From assembly GCA_022885665.1 (NCBI GenBank), contig JAGQDJ010000136.1:62001-126000 (forward strand): a stretch of DNA of 64,000 nucleotides. Reading direction: 5' to 3'. The translations under genes were made by a program, and so were the position numbers. Below, piece by piece: positions 26,501 to 38,997 of this stretch (positions within the stretch are counted from its first letter, which is position 1; each line of letters starts with the position of its first letter). The notes beneath the pieces were generated by a model. The model had not been told where the DNA came from and ran no database searches. It worked only from the letters and a program-made list of their open reading frames with translations. Source of the stretch: Triops longicaudatus (lineage: Eukaryota; Arthropoda; Branchiopoda; Notostraca; Triopsidae).

Positions 26501-29500
26501 CGATAAACCAAACAAAGAAGCGATCGGATAACCATTTCCTTTCAAATTACTGAGCTAAAAACACCGAACTTTCCCCTTAACCTCGTCACAACTGAAGTCT
26601 CATTTCTTCACACTAATCACTTTACATTATTTTTTACACTCCAGTTTCCCACAATGAATATATTATAATCCTGTAATCCATAAAGTTCGATTTGAATAAT
26701 GTTTGTTCGATTTTATCATTTAATTTTCATATTTGGTGACTGAAATATTAATACCACTATTTCTATTCAGTAGTTTGAATATAATTTAAATGCAACAAAT
26801 ATTCTTCAAAGACACAAAAAGCAAGTTGATTGAATTTTGCAGCCAAATTATCTCCCAAATTCCGCAATAATGTCTGAAGGCGAATATAAGTGTTAAAATC
26901 GGTTAAAATTAGTGCTGTTCCTACGTAAACTTCAACGGAAGCATTAAGTCCAAGATCGTTCCTTAACTTGTTGCAACTGCCCCTTTTAAAGTGACGGTAA
27001 GATGATCTCGTTACCTTCCACGCTCGCTTCACGAGTTCGGCGACCGTTATGTGAACTCGCTTCGCTCTTAATTGGTGATGAAGGGCTCGGATTATCAGCT
27101 GAAGTCGAGTAAGTCGGGCTTTCATGGGCCAAAGTGGCGTTCACAGGCGTAGGGAGGTTGGCAAGCTGGTACGTATTCCCCGAAGAGGCTGAATACACCG
27201 ATGGGGGACTGCATACTGGGGGCGTGACCGTCGCAGGTGACAAGCAAGGCAGACTGGTGGGATTGCTACTGTTGGCGTACGAACTGAAGGTTTGCGCGTA
27301 GTACGAGTACGGAGCCTGGCCGTACCCTGAATACGCACTATAATCCAACGCCTGCAAAAACAAAACGGAAAAATAAGTAAACAAATATCCATTTCTCTCT
27401 TCTATTTTAATACTTTTTTCTATAAAAATTGCTATACTCATCTTTTTTCGAGTTTTTGCTTCAACCTTGCATTTCTAATTTACTTCGAACATTTAGGGAT
27501 TTTTTTGTTTAGCTCCTATCTTTTTTTTTCAAATTAATAGAGAAGTGAACGTGCTAGTTGCCTTTTTTGGCATGTTCGAAATAACTTTTAAAACTTACAG
27601 AAACGTGTGCCGATTTTCTTTAATTTCTTATTTTTACACATTTAGTTATTTACTATCGATTATCTGAAACATTTTCTGTCGTGAATTATATTCGTTACTT
27701 TCTTTTATCAGTTATGTTTACGGTATTGTTTCAGGTTAGGTTACGGAAACAGGTATACGTTTGTGTTTCCATGCATTTTTGGCGCATTTACTTGCTGGCT
27801 GGCGATGAAGGGTTGGGATTGCGTTACTGAACCTCCGAAACTTGACGGACTGTACGAAGTTCCGTACGGGTATGCACTTTGAGGAATGGAACTAGTAGCT
27901 GTAGGGGCGAATGCCGATCCGTAGGGTGTTAAATAAGGAGATTGAGAAAGACTTTGACCGTTTTTACAGCTTGGTAGTGTTCGACCTGCAGGAAAGTCGA
28001 GATATTACTTTTTCCGTTTTTGATTAAGTTTTCAGGGCTGTTAACGGAATTCGGAAACCAAGAAATAACGTAAATAGCGACTTACCGTTATAGTTTTGTG
28101 TGACAACACCATATGGAGTTGTGGGTTGAGCATTTTGGCTGCCGTAGAAGGATGAATGTTGCATATACGGAGTGGCTGATTGACCCGTGTAAGCTTGCAC
28201 GGCACTAAATAAGAAATAACACAATTAATACTCGGAATATTTACAAAAACATGTTCACTCTTTAATATGCAATCGTTCACCAACGAAAAATGAGGGGAAC
28301 CCTCACAGGAGGAACGATAATCGACCATTTGTCCTATTCAACCATTTTTGCAACTCAAAACCGCCATTTTGCGATCCGATAAAGCGGGAAGTGGTTTTGG
28401 CGGCAAGAAGCGTTTGAACGTTCGCTGCTTCCATGGTTGCCATTTATTTATAGGCAGAACACGAAAAAGTGAAGCGGTTCTTCCCGCCAAGACGGCTTTC
28501 CCGCGTTGTTCGATTACAGAAACAATGGCACTTGTCGGTTTCATAAGGTGGTGAGTGCAAGTGGCAGATATTTCGGGTGAAAAATTGCACCAAAATTCAG
28601 CAGATTTTTAAGTAAGATATTGAACATTGCAACAACAGACTTACAAAAACGAAGAATGGTTAAAAGTTCCACTTCGATGGTAAAACTGACACGATTAACA
28701 GTTTTCCACAAGTGGTGTTTTGACGTATGGGTTTGTTATTAAAGTTAGTGGAAACTTACCTGGAATAGTACGAACTGGCGTAAGGAGATGCTTGGAATTC
28801 GACGGATGAAGCCTTTTCTGCAAATAAGGATAATGCATCGCCTGCGTTGGTATTATTGTACGGGGTATCAGTGCTGGAAATTCCGTCTGAAGGAGAAGCC
28901 ATATTTTCACCTTTGACTGTCAACGACAAGGTACGTATTATGAGTACAGAAGACCTGCACAAAGCGAAACAACAAGAGTGACAACAATTGCCTCGACAGC
29001 GTTCGGTAAGTCTCTTCCAAATTCGTATTTCTGTTTAATATTTCTTTTTTAATGTGTGCTCGCATATAGCACAGTATCGCATTTTCTTTTCTCTTCTTTT
29101 TTCTTTGCTTTGGTTCGAGTTACTCAATCGCATTTGTCCCAGTATATTTAAGTCATTAAAAATTGAGTTCCCGAATTATTTTTCGAATATTTCTTCCGAA
29201 ACGAGGCATGCTTTTAAAATTCTTCAAGGATTCCTGCGTGCACTTTCGTTTTCACTTCGTCGTCATTCCCATCCGTTAAAGGCTTTTGTCATTAGAGAAC
29301 ACATTATCATCCATTAAGTGAGCAAGGTCCAAATTCCTCAAAGGGGGCTGATAGTTGACACTTCCCATGACCGGAATGCAGTTGACTGGAATTCTTCTGT
29401 TACGTCAAAACTTACGGTTTATGCTTATGTAACGCTTCAAACATATTTTTTTCACGCTTACTACCTAAAAAACACATGATTATCTAAAGGAAATTTCCAC

Positions 29501-32500
29501 GAACGAAAAAAATCTGCACTCAAAACTCGGCAAATAGACTTTCTTAAACGAGCTAAGAGTGAATCAATTAGCCTAAACTGAACAGCTTTGGCTCGCTTGT
29601 TTCCCAGCCGTAAAAACACTCTTGGGTGGCCTGTGCTTTTTCTGCCGAGTTGACTGCTAATCTAGCGCCGACTCCTTTTTTAATAACCTTCCAAATAGAC
29701 AACCAGAGCGAACTCGCAGCTGTCTTCAGTGTCACTGATACCTCCACTATTTCATAAACGGTAGGACAATATTTCGAACCTGGGCTTAACTTGTCACCCT
29801 AACAATGAAAAACTGCGTGTGTCGTTAGCATTTTATGAAAATCTTGAAAGCTCACCTGACGTTTCACCCGATGAAGCCATCGTCCATGTTTGACCCGAAT
29901 GGTAGTTGGCCGAGGTCGCCGCAGGCGACGTTACCCCATTACTGTCACCATTCACATTCGGGGAGCCACACGTCGAGTCCGAATGGCTCGCTGGACTCGA
30001 CAAATCACCGGCGCCGCTTTCTGTCGATCTGCCATGTCAAAAACATAATTTTTTTAAAAAAATTTAGAATTTTTTATTTCTACTGATTTTTTTAATAGTT
30101 TTCAAGCACAAATGACAGTTTGAGAAGACTTGACCAAAATATTAGAAATAAAACTAAAAACCAAACACGAAAAAAGTAAGGTGAAATATTTTGTTACTTA
30201 AATACGTTTCCAGTACAAATCGCACAGTTATTACCAAACTGCTAATTTTCAGGAAATGTCCAGAAATCAATAAAAACCAAATTCACACTAAATTTTAAAA
30301 ATCCTAAAAAAATCGCTCACTCAACATTATTACAAAAAAGTTAAGTTTATATGTGTATTTTATTAATTCCAAGGCTAATTGCAATTTAACGCCCAATCAT
30401 TGAAGAATATTCTCGCTGGCTTTTCTGGAAATATTGCCGATCATTTTGGTGCATCAATCTTGAACGTAAGTGTGATAATGAATGTGTTCAGGGTTATACT
30501 ACATTCTGTCTCCAAATTTTTAGGGGAGAAAGAGGGAGAAAGAAAATATATAGCCGTGCTTAGCTCTGCCCGGCGGAAAATTTATCTAGTTAATGGAGGG
30601 TTGCCAGAGATTCTAATGGCTTTCCATGTTGACTTGTTTAACTAAGGGGCAGGAGCACATCAATAACGTCTCTTCTATCCCAAAGCAAGAGCTTTTCGTC
30701 GCTATACGTACAGTACATAATTTCTTTCTTTTTTTGAGTGCTATTATTTCCTTACGGGAGGTAGAGTGAGCTAATTTCCCTAAGCGTTCACAAATGGCTA
30801 TTTCGATCAAATTCTGGTGTCATTTGGTTAATTGACCCAAGTCTGAAATATTTTTCTTTATTTCATTTTAATTTCTGTGCTGAGTATGTCCACGAAGCAG
30901 TCCAGCAATTGCGAACTAAATACCATATCGCGTTGCTACAACTGAAACAAGGGCTAAGATGAATATACTAGGTTGGTGACTTCTGAAAGCAACAGGACAA
31001 ATTGTGGTTTTATTTATTAACTTGTCCATATTTGGCGCTGAACGGTGGCACGAAACCCGAGTTGAATAACTCACGCTCGTGGACTAACTACGAGCGATTA
31101 AAACGATAAATTCAACTCGTTAGTAAGCGTAGCTCGTTGATCTTCGAGAAATTCAGACGCTGGAAATTGTAAAACTGTTTTTCTCTTACAGTATTGACCA
31201 ATTTTTCTCTTATGGCTGTATATTGTGGCTGCATATTGGAACAAATAATAATACTCTTCGCAGGATATACGCAGAAAGCGTTCAAACCACTTGTTGGTAC
31301 ATTGTTTCTCACTGAAGATACTGAGCTGAAAGAACTTGCAAGGCTTTCACGTCGAAGACTCACCACGTTTACTGCTTTTAAAGCGTCCTTAATCCTGAAA
31401 CCTCAAAAGACGCGCAACAAAAACATTGCTTATTTTCCATAACGTACTAGAGCTCTTACAATTGCATTCTTTCTGCGCAATTTGATAAATTTTATTTGAT
31501 AATTTAATAAATTTGATAAATAAATGCGCATTTTCAACTACAATGTCAATAACAATTATTTGTAATTTCAAGGTGCATTTGAAATACTAATAAGAATTTC
31601 TTATTTTTTTATAAAATTATACATTTCTGAATGTCTTTCAAAATTCTTTAAGATCTAAAACTTAGTAATTACACTTAAATTATGCAGTAAATTACACTAA
31701 GTATCAATGCTCGTATTTAAATCTAGATCATAACATAGATTAATAATTACAACCAACACTGTAATTCAGATAAACGTGACTAAAATGTCATTAAGACTAA
31801 TTTTACTCCAAAACCTAAATCTTTGGAGGAAACTTCATTATTATCTAAAATCACTTATTCATTATATCATACTACTTCCATTCCTAAATCTATTACTGTC
31901 ATTAAGGACAATAATTACAATCATAATAGTAATATTCTAACTGCAAACTCCTCTTTTTCGTTTCATTTCTATTATCCCAGCAAAATATGCGCAATTTTTT
32001 ATATTCGTTCAACTGGAAATTACGTTTAACAGCCAAACTGATGTTGTTTTACACGAAAAGCGTCTTGTAAAGTTTTATTATGTAATTTACACGGAAGGCA
32101 AGTGTTTTTCTCTTCACCCAGGTCCCCAAACTTTTACGCTCGTTGTAATTTTTGCAGCGTTTTTCTCCCCTAAAACTTCCTCATTTTAATTTCCCTTGTC
32201 TTTGTATTTTTCCTCGTCCTTTCTTAAGATAAGTTGGACAAGTTGACAAGGGCAAAAGTAAAACTCGGGGGAAACTTGTTAAAAGTGCCAGGAAAGTTTT
32301 TCGCTCCTTTTCTCTCCTCTTCCTCTCTTTCGCTTTCCATCTCTGGCCTTTTTCTTGCCGCTTGGCCCTTTTTTCTTTGTACAAAGACCCAAATTGACAT
32401 GTGCGGACCACATGTGCTTCCCAAACTTCTTTTGCTCCTTTTCAATTCTCTTCGCTTTTCACGCTTTTTCTCTCGCTTTGAGAAGACTTTGGGGAAGAAA

Positions 32501-32992
32501 CTTCGACATTTGACCGTTTAACTGCAGAAGCCGCTCACGAAGCCCAAATTTAGGTCCTGTTCTACTCTATTTAAGGTTTCGGAGCATATTTTGAAAAAAT
32601 ACCTTTAATCTCACGAACATTTAGTCCAAATATTGCTACGATAGAACTACGTAAACATCATTAGCAAAGTACTGAAAATAATTTAAAATACACAAGTTGG
32701 TACAGTAAAATATCTGAAAAATATTAAAATGAAATAAAAATCGTTTTCATGAATTACCGGTTAAATAAATGGGTTTTAGGGTTCTGAGTGAAAATGTAAA
32801 TTGTCTGATACCACGAAGGACACAAAGTTTTTTATTCCAAGAAGGTTATCATGAGATTCTGTTAACACAAAAACTCAAAAAATCATGACAAAGTTACTTA
32901 GAAAATTAAAAAATACAAAATTCATTGAAGTTAAAAAGTTAATGAAATTACTGTTTTTACCTGTTGGCATGTGATTCTGCATCGTTCTCCAT
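15520..32992 (-). CDS. eya: Eyes absent (Eya) transcriptional co-activator / HAD-family phosphatase, 14 coding exons
   Basis: I built this gene by joining exons with GT-AG junctions and matching phases. Exons (high to low): 32992-32961, 30028-29856, 28916-28760, 28204-28086, 27985-27792, 27351-27015, 26104-25944, 25256-25167, 21523-21465, 21409-21249, 21113-20999, 19079-18958, 17967-17867, 15600-15520. They total 1902 nt, giving 633 residues plus stop. Residues 1-363 are Ser/Thr/Pro/Tyr-rich, as in the Eya transactivation half. A Tyr-rich block starts at [12 protein letters not shown] (226-237), an IKSE SUMO-like site follows, and a basic GRSRSRRQ stretch precedes the Eya domain (364-633, normal length). 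That domain has the HAD nucleophile motif WDLDET (D369, D371), then [35 protein letters not shown], and VVIGD (D597), and ends [10 protein letters not shown]...DMGFL. Eya family members bind Six/Sine oculis proteins in the nucleus and also have Tyr/Thr phosphatase activity. The start was chosen because MENDAESH joins in phase to exon 2. Exon 3 could instead start 5 nt later. The residue after GD in motif III is Arg598, not the Gly I expect. Confidence 0.95.
16938..16962. repeat. (AT)n microsatellite
   Basis: Dinucleotide run in eya intron 13. Confidence 0.95.
17436..17529. repeat. poly(A) runs flanking a 25-base N gap
   Basis: A runs on both sides of N bases 17472-17496, inside eya intron 13. 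This is an assembly gap of uncertain size. Confidence 0.97.
18485..18710. repeat. degenerate tandem array in an eya intron
   Basis: A recurring aattcgataaa / attcggttaaat word is spaced irregularly, with an AT-rich filler of 20-40 bp. It lies in intron 12. Confidence 0.6.
20788..20935. repeat. T-rich low-complexity stretch
   Basis: ttattttt/tttattta words next to the 3' end of exon 11, in the downstream intron. Confidence 0.8.
22730..22930. repeat. tandem repeat, ~27 bp unit, about 6 copies
   Basis: The unit is about atttttcaaaatgtattgaa followed by atattt. It degrades towards the right end. It lies in eya intron 8. Confidence 0.8.
23560..23950. repeat. degenerate repeat array built on aattttgagttct / caagtttta words
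   Basis: Related words such as agaattttgacttct, aatttgaacttgt, aattctgagttct and atttcaagtttta recur every 30-60 bp. It lies in eya intron 8. Confidence 0.5.
25467..25544. promoter_or_regulatory. pair of CTCF-like words in eya intron 7
   Basis: tcactagatggcgt at 25531-25544 fits the CTCF core CCASYAGRKGGCRS with one clear mismatch. gcggcatcttgtgg at 25467-25480 is a weaker match on the opposite strand. Arthropods have CTCF with a similar core. Functional status is unknown. Confidence 0.35.
28341..28560. promoter_or_regulatory. GC-richer patch with YY1/Pho-type sites in eya intron 3
   Basis: Contains ccgccatttt (28361-28370), an exact match to the YY1 core CCGCCATNTT, and a second gccat in ttgccattta near 28438. 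It stands out from the AT-rich intron. The regulatory role is inferred from motifs only. Confidence 0.35.
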
Positions 32993-33007
32993 TTTGGCTT
33001 TTTTCAC
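32961..33007 (-). CDS. eya: eya first coding exon with part of the 5' UTR
   Basis: An acceptor (cttccag) precedes 33007, so at least one untranslated exon lies further upstream. The ATG is at 32992-32990. It encodes [10 protein letters not shown], and the donor CAG/GTAAA leaves two bases that complete an Arg codon with exon 2 at 30028. This phase match across a 2.9-kb intron is the main evidence. The untranslated exon was not identified with confidence. Candidate donors upstream are near 34030 (GAAG/GTAAAT) and 36003 (GTCAG/GTAATT). Confidence 0.8.
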
Positions 33008-33530
33008 CTGGAAGAAAAGAAATTCGAATCTTGTAATAACTCTTTTGACACGTAACCTAATATTATTTCAATTATGTCACAACTCGTTCATCAAAATCGT
33101 TTGCTACGTATCATTCAGAGGCTTATTTTTATAATATTTATTGTGGTAGTTTTTCCTGTAATTAACTAAGTTTAAAATTATAACAGTCGAAATACTCACA
33201 GCGTTTAGATTACAATTGTTTGAAACACAGCGTTTGAAACAACAAAGTTGCATCCTCAAGTGCACTTGTTGCTCTTTATAGTCAACCTTTCAACCCGATA
33301 ATTTCCAGAAGAGGTACAAAATAAGGAAAGAAGTCTGCTTCTCGTTAAAGAGCAAAAGTCCACTGCATTACGTCTAAAGCTCGCGCAAATTAAAAGGAAC
33401 AGTTTGTTACAACTTAAAAAGCTTTCAAAATTTAAAACGGAACCTTTTCGGATTATTTCTTTTAGAAAAGATTTTAAAAAAGCATTATCGACTGTGGTAG
33501 ACGAATTTTTACGGCCCTAGTTATGAAAAT

Positions 33531-33588
33531 ATATCGAAAAAACGTCCGATATGACGAACTCTGTATATAAAGAACCACTTTTCTTTTA
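33531..33588. mobile_element. Tigger-like MITE fragment
   Basis: Contains the interior word of the family (cgtccgatatgacgaactc), but intact ends are not evident. Confidence 0.4.
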
Positions 33589-35188
33589 ACATAATTTACA
33601 ACGAACTAAATAAACAGTGGGAAAAAATATTAGAAACTGAAAAATATTACAATCGAAGAGGGACTGGCATTACAAGCCCCATATTGTTACAGTTCACTTT
33701 TGAAACGGACGAAACTGTGAAACTTTTTCCTTACCAATTAATAGCTGAAGTTAACCGATTTTGGCACAACATTAATCTTTGGTTCATCTAACTAGAAATT
33801 GCAATAAGCGCGACTGCGAAAGCCTAACGCCTAATTTCCGCGCCAATGTAGCGTGAGTTTCCCCACTTCAAAGCCAACGTGATGTACAAAACACCAAGTG
33901 TGAAGCACACTATGTTTAATTGGAATGTTTTGACACATTCCTTGACGTGCCACTTGAAGCCAGTTAAAAACGGAATGCGGGCCTCGGATATTTTTTTCTG
34001 AAATTTTCTTCCCAAACTGTTCGACATTTACCTTCCAAAACTTCCTGTTTTCAAGTTTGTTTTCAAGTTAAGAATATTTAAAAAGCAACTGAGAATTAAT
34101 TGTTCGTTTTATCTCCAGTTTTTTATTAGACAATCACTTGAAAAGTAGTAAACAGGCCGCAGTTTCTTGTTTTTAACTGCCCCAACCCGCGTTGGCATCG
34201 CTTGGCAAAGCACGTTGGGATTTTGTGGAAGTTATGACGTGCAACAGTCGTTTGCGTTCCGTCGGGAGAAGCTCAAAAGCGTGGGAAAACTTGAGACTTA
34301 TACCCAACTCTTTTCTGCTAGCGTGTCATGTATATAAAATTGGTGTTTCGTGGCTGTTTCGCCTGCATGCCCACGGACATGTGACAGTGCACAGAGCAGG
34401 AACGCATCCGTTTTGCTAAAAAGAAACTTATTTGCAAGTTGAGAAAACAAACGCAAGCTGAAGCAAAAAAAAGTGTCCCAACCCGCTAACCTAAATGAAT
34501 GAAAGTAATTCACTGGGATTAAAAGGAAATTCATTCATGAAATTATGAATTTAACGCGAACCTAGGAAATTGTCTTCTCCAGAACACGTAATACGCTTAA
34601 AAATCAAAATACTGAACGGTTTCGTGTTGTTACAAGCACCCGCATTCGACATTATCCGGTTCGCTTTGAACCTAATTAATATAAATGTAAAATGTGTAAA
34701 GTACAAGAAAAAAGCGCACAAATACTGTGCGGTTTCTGTTACTAAAATGCGAAATAAATAAAAACGGAGCAATTTCGGGCCAAAATTCGGTCGATTACAT
34801 GAAATGTATAACCGGAATTTGTAAACAAAATTGTGTCATGAGTTTACTGTGTTATTAAACACGTGTTACTGCACTTGACTTTTATTTCATCAGAAAAGAA
34901 AGCTCAACTTGATACACTAAAATCACCTTACACTGAACACAAGAAACTGTTTGACATATGCGAACTCCATTACACCACTTTTCTATAATTTGTGCAACGC
35001 GAGAACTTACAATAATGTATGTTATAGCCCAAAATTGGCCATAAATTCCTTACAACGGAATTCGGCTATTTTTTCCAAATAATCGTAACTTGAAGATATA
35101 CTTTCTTTGATAGAATGATAATTCAGTTTTCTCGTTTGTATTAATCCCTAAAAAAGTACAGTAGCTTGTCGACAAACGAACCTTGTTG

Positions 35189-35513
35189 CAGTACAATCTC
35201 GTTATAGCGAACCCTTCTCTAATACGTTTTTGAATACAGTGAACAGTTTGTTGGATCCTAAGTTACATTAATTTACTAAAAAAAATCGATAAAATGAATT
35301 TCTGATGTTTTATTGTTTGCTTCCAGGAGTTTTTTCAAAGAAAATGATACATTTCTTGATATAAGAAATTATATATATTTCTCGACTTATACGGGGAAGT
35401 ATAAAGATTGGGCTTTCGTTGGTATTCAGAAAAACTCCATTGTTGATTAATTCAGATACAGCGAACGGTTTCTGTCGCCGAAGTTCGCATTGCGAGTTCT
35501 CATTGTTGTACAA
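35189..35513. mobile_element. Tigger-like MITE, longer diverged copy
   Basis: Left end cagtacaatctcgttatagc. The right side has the interior word gccgaagttcgcattgcgag and a degenerate terminal repeat. The larger size suggests an AT-rich insertion inside. Confidence 0.5.
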
Positions 35514-36468
35514 AACCACGTTACACGCCATTCAAAACTTAAGATAATTACCTAACATGCATTCATACTTATTTGAAATTTTTGAAGTACGGTTACAATG
35601 CTCTACGAAATGACGTTTTACTAATTACATTGAAATTTACAATAATGCGTCGCGTACTCATAATTCCAAATCTATTTGCTGTTTTCCTTCACTACATACC
35701 GACAAATGCGGCGGCTTTTCGATGACCGGGCATTTGTAACGTCACTAACACTAAAACATTGTTCAAAACGTGAAAATTTAACAGAAAATCACACACAAGG
35801 TACTTAATGCCATTGAAGCAGTAGCCGAGAGATAATTTCGTTTTAAATTTAGATTCTTATCCAATGATACGAAGCATGGTTACTGTTTCAGTTACAATTG
35901 ACCAGAATTTCGAAAGCTTTTCTTGTAGAATGACAAGAGCAATCTAATTTTAAAAAATATCTTCCTGGACACATGAGTGAGTTTTAAGACTTGATTTAAT
36001 TACCTGACAACGATCTTCCAGCGAATTGTCGCAATCGTTCGCCGCAGAACGTAACCGAGTATTGGCCAAACTCGAGCCCGCGTTCAGACACGGCATTAAA
36101 GTCACCATATTGGACGTTCAACTCAAACTTATGACAATTCACTCCTTAAGCAGTTTTCATGAAACAACCCAAATTCGTCTTGCTTTTCGATACCAAACTT
36201 TCTTTAAAATTCAACTCGATTCGCAGTATCTTGCACTATTTCCAATAATAATCCAATTCACGCCCACTAAGCTTCACTCTTTGACACGATTTTTATAATT
36301 ATTAATTTTCCGCAGCAATTCCGAGTAAATGAACGATTTTTAGACCGTTTGGATTATTTCAACACGTCACCAATTTTCGCTAAGATCCTTTACTGTACGT
36401 TAAAGCACACCAATGAATCATTCCCAGCCAGCACGTAATTAATTATCTATTGTTAACGAGTTAACTAA

Positions 36469-36627
36469 TCCCGCTAGCGGGAAAAAACAACTTGCTTGAA
36501 CGTCCCAGTGCGATATAACTGTATTGAACGCCACTAAGGGAAACAAGTGGCTGTCCCAGAAGGCGGGGTTTGAACCTGAGCAGTAGGAGGAGCCCACAAG
36601 ATGGGCTATAAGCCAATGCGAGAGCAC
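36469..36627. repeat. possible SINE-like or other dispersed repeat unit
   Basis: A GC-richer block that starts in a 14-bp perfect palindrome (tcccgctagcggga, 36469-36482). On the minus strand it contains ctgctcaggttcaaacccc, which resembles a tRNA T-arm/B-box. The stem does not pair as a real tRNA. I see only one copy here. Confidence 0.3.
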
Positions 36628-37664
36628 GTATCTACGGCGAAGTGCGTTTTAGGCGGGAAGTAATCGCTAGAGCCACTTTTTCGATGGAGCATAACCGTGC
36701 GTGTATTCGTCCCTGCACCCAGGCCATGTCAAACTCCCTTCTTTTAGCATTAAATTCAAGCTTGCATCACGGAAAGCTATTCTTCGCATTTTTCGCAAGC
36801 ATAGCAAGCCACAAAGACGTTATTTAGCTTTTAAAAAGATAAGGAACCCAAACATAAAAATGCGGCAATCACGGGCTTCGAGATTGCTCCAGAATTTTTA
36901 GGAACTTTTTTAAGATGTTTAAGAATTTTTTAGAACATCGTGGCGACAGAATAAATAGAGCCGCAAATTTAATATCGAAATTACATAGGAGAATATTGAA
37001 TTTTTAAGTCTATTCGATTTGCACCGTTGCCAAGTGTAATGAAAGACAACCAAGGAAACAAAGGCAACGTTATGATTGCAGGAAAGTACCGTCAACTAGG
37101 GTTGTTCTAAACACAAAGGGTAACTTTGGATACTCTATAACTTAACTTAAGGGTAACTTATGTTCCGTGCTAAAGCACGAAAGGTTTTTTGTGTATGTTT
37201 AATGTGCCTTGTTGTAGCGGATAGAAACAGCACGATGGACAAAATATCCACTATGTTCAATTCATTGTTACTCAACAGTTAAATTTCGTAGCCTCCCACC
37301 GTAATCCTAAATTCATTATTGGTGATAATGAAATCCCCTGCATCCAGCCTATAAGAGTTAGTCCCTTTTTGACCTCCTTTTGAACCAGACCTATTTCTTC
37401 AGCACACGATTTGATTGTTGTAAAATCAAGTTAAAAATAAATCACTAACAGTGAATAAGTGTAACCTATTGGCCTCTGTATTTTGCTTCATCAAAATTAT
37501 CTGAAGTGAGCAAATTGCCTTATAAAATCAGAACAGTTCCCTGCCACCGTTAGCGCGATTCTGGCGGCGACAGGAAACGTAAGCTTTCTACACTACTTAA
37601 TGCAAAACAAAAATGTAAACGCTTCAAATTCAACGATGAATAGACTTTCTTAAGATACTAATAT

Positions 37665-37795
37665 CAAGTTTTTGTTTTAATATGATTTTATTTTTAATAT
37701 GATGTTGTTTTTAATATGATTTTATTTTTAATATAATTTTATTTTTAATATGATTTTATTTTTAATATAATTTTGTTTTTTAATATAATTCATTA
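37665..37795. repeat. tandem repeat, ~18 bp unit, about 7 copies
   Basis: The unit is tttttaatatgattttat, with occasional gat to aat and tat to gtt changes. Confidence 0.9.
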
Positions 37796-38819
37796 AAAAA
37801 AGTCATGGCATTTTTTTGAAGTCCTGGCGTATGAGTTACAAGATATTGGCAGTTAAGAAAACAAAGTCGTGCAACAGTTAAAGATTTATAATCGCCCAAG
37901 TTTTCCAAGACACCATTAACTCATTGGTAGTCCTCCTTGAATCTTTTCTGGTGGAAAAAACGGTCTTACATCTGTTTCTCTTCAATCCCAACATTTCCTT
38001 CTCGTCCTTTTTTGTGCTCTTTTTCCATCCAGGAGGCTTATCAGGCATGGCTAAAGCCGATGATTGAATAGTTGAGGCCTATATCACCATCGCCGGGTTT
38101 GGGACGTACTACTACCACTTTTCCCTCCATCCCTCGCCCACTTCCAACACGCATCCTTCGAAATTCGTGAAGAAAACAGGGGCAAAGGCTTTTCGGGGTT
38201 TGGCTTATTTTCATCTTCAATTGTCGCGTTTTCTCCGTGTCCTTAGTCCCCCTTCATTTTCTAGTTGGGTTTAAGCCCTGTGTCTTTCTCCCTTCAATGC
38301 TCATCAAAAGTGGAGGAACAAGCTAAGGACGTTCCTAGTTAACACCCCCGTGCATGTACCCTTCGGTTTTTCCCCTTAGACTTTGTAAGAATCTGAACTA
38401 TTAAGACGACATTTTCATTTTAAAGGCCCAGAAGCTGCTTGGGCCCCGAGAGTGAGCAAGGTTTAGCACCCTGCTGAGTGTAAAAGGAGTGTGGGGGCTG
38501 TAATTTTGGGAGAAATGACGAGCGTTAAAGGCTGGGAGTTGGACAAGATTTATGTGTTTGTCCAAAGAATAAAGATTGAGAATTATTAAAACAAAGCTGG
38601 AGATTAGGAAGCTGGAAGTGATTATGACGGAAAGAGATGCCTGGAAACCCACATGAACAACCTCTTCAGTAAAATGAAGAGCCTAAGCTAAACAAAGTAT
38701 CTTGTGGTTTCAAATGGCGAAAGATTTGGAAAAGAAAGGTCCAAATGTGAAAGACGAGATTTTGAATGACAGTGTAATGTAATGTAAATTCGCAAAAGTA
38801 CATTTCCGTTTTCAAATTA

Positions 38820-38997
38820 AGTACTATATCTCATTATAACGAACCGTTTTAAATGTACTGTTTGCTATAATGGACGAATTCCAAGGCCCTGAATTGTAGA
38901 AAAAATAAAGAAATTCCGCTTTTACGAAGTTCGGATACACTGAAGAATTGATTTTTTCGTTTGGTTCGGATGGAGAGGTTCGTTATAACAAGACTAA
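38820..38997. mobile_element. Tigger-like MITE copy
   Basis: Left end atatctcattataacgaacc; right end gaggttcgttataacaagac. The ends are inverted and match the family. Confidence 0.7.

Noticed and set aside
28348..28554. Both-strand 68-codon frames in eya intron 3 as a gene
   Set aside because: Open on both strands because of base composition; kept only as a possible regulatory patch.
36001..36022. Donor-like GTCAG/GTAATT as the eya leader exon
   Set aside because: Consensus donors are frequent in 23 kb of DNA. Without transcript data I cannot choose among several.
36560..36640. tRNA-like word (ggttcaaacccc on the minus strand)
   Set aside because: The T-stem does not pair and no acceptor or anticodon arm can be drawn.
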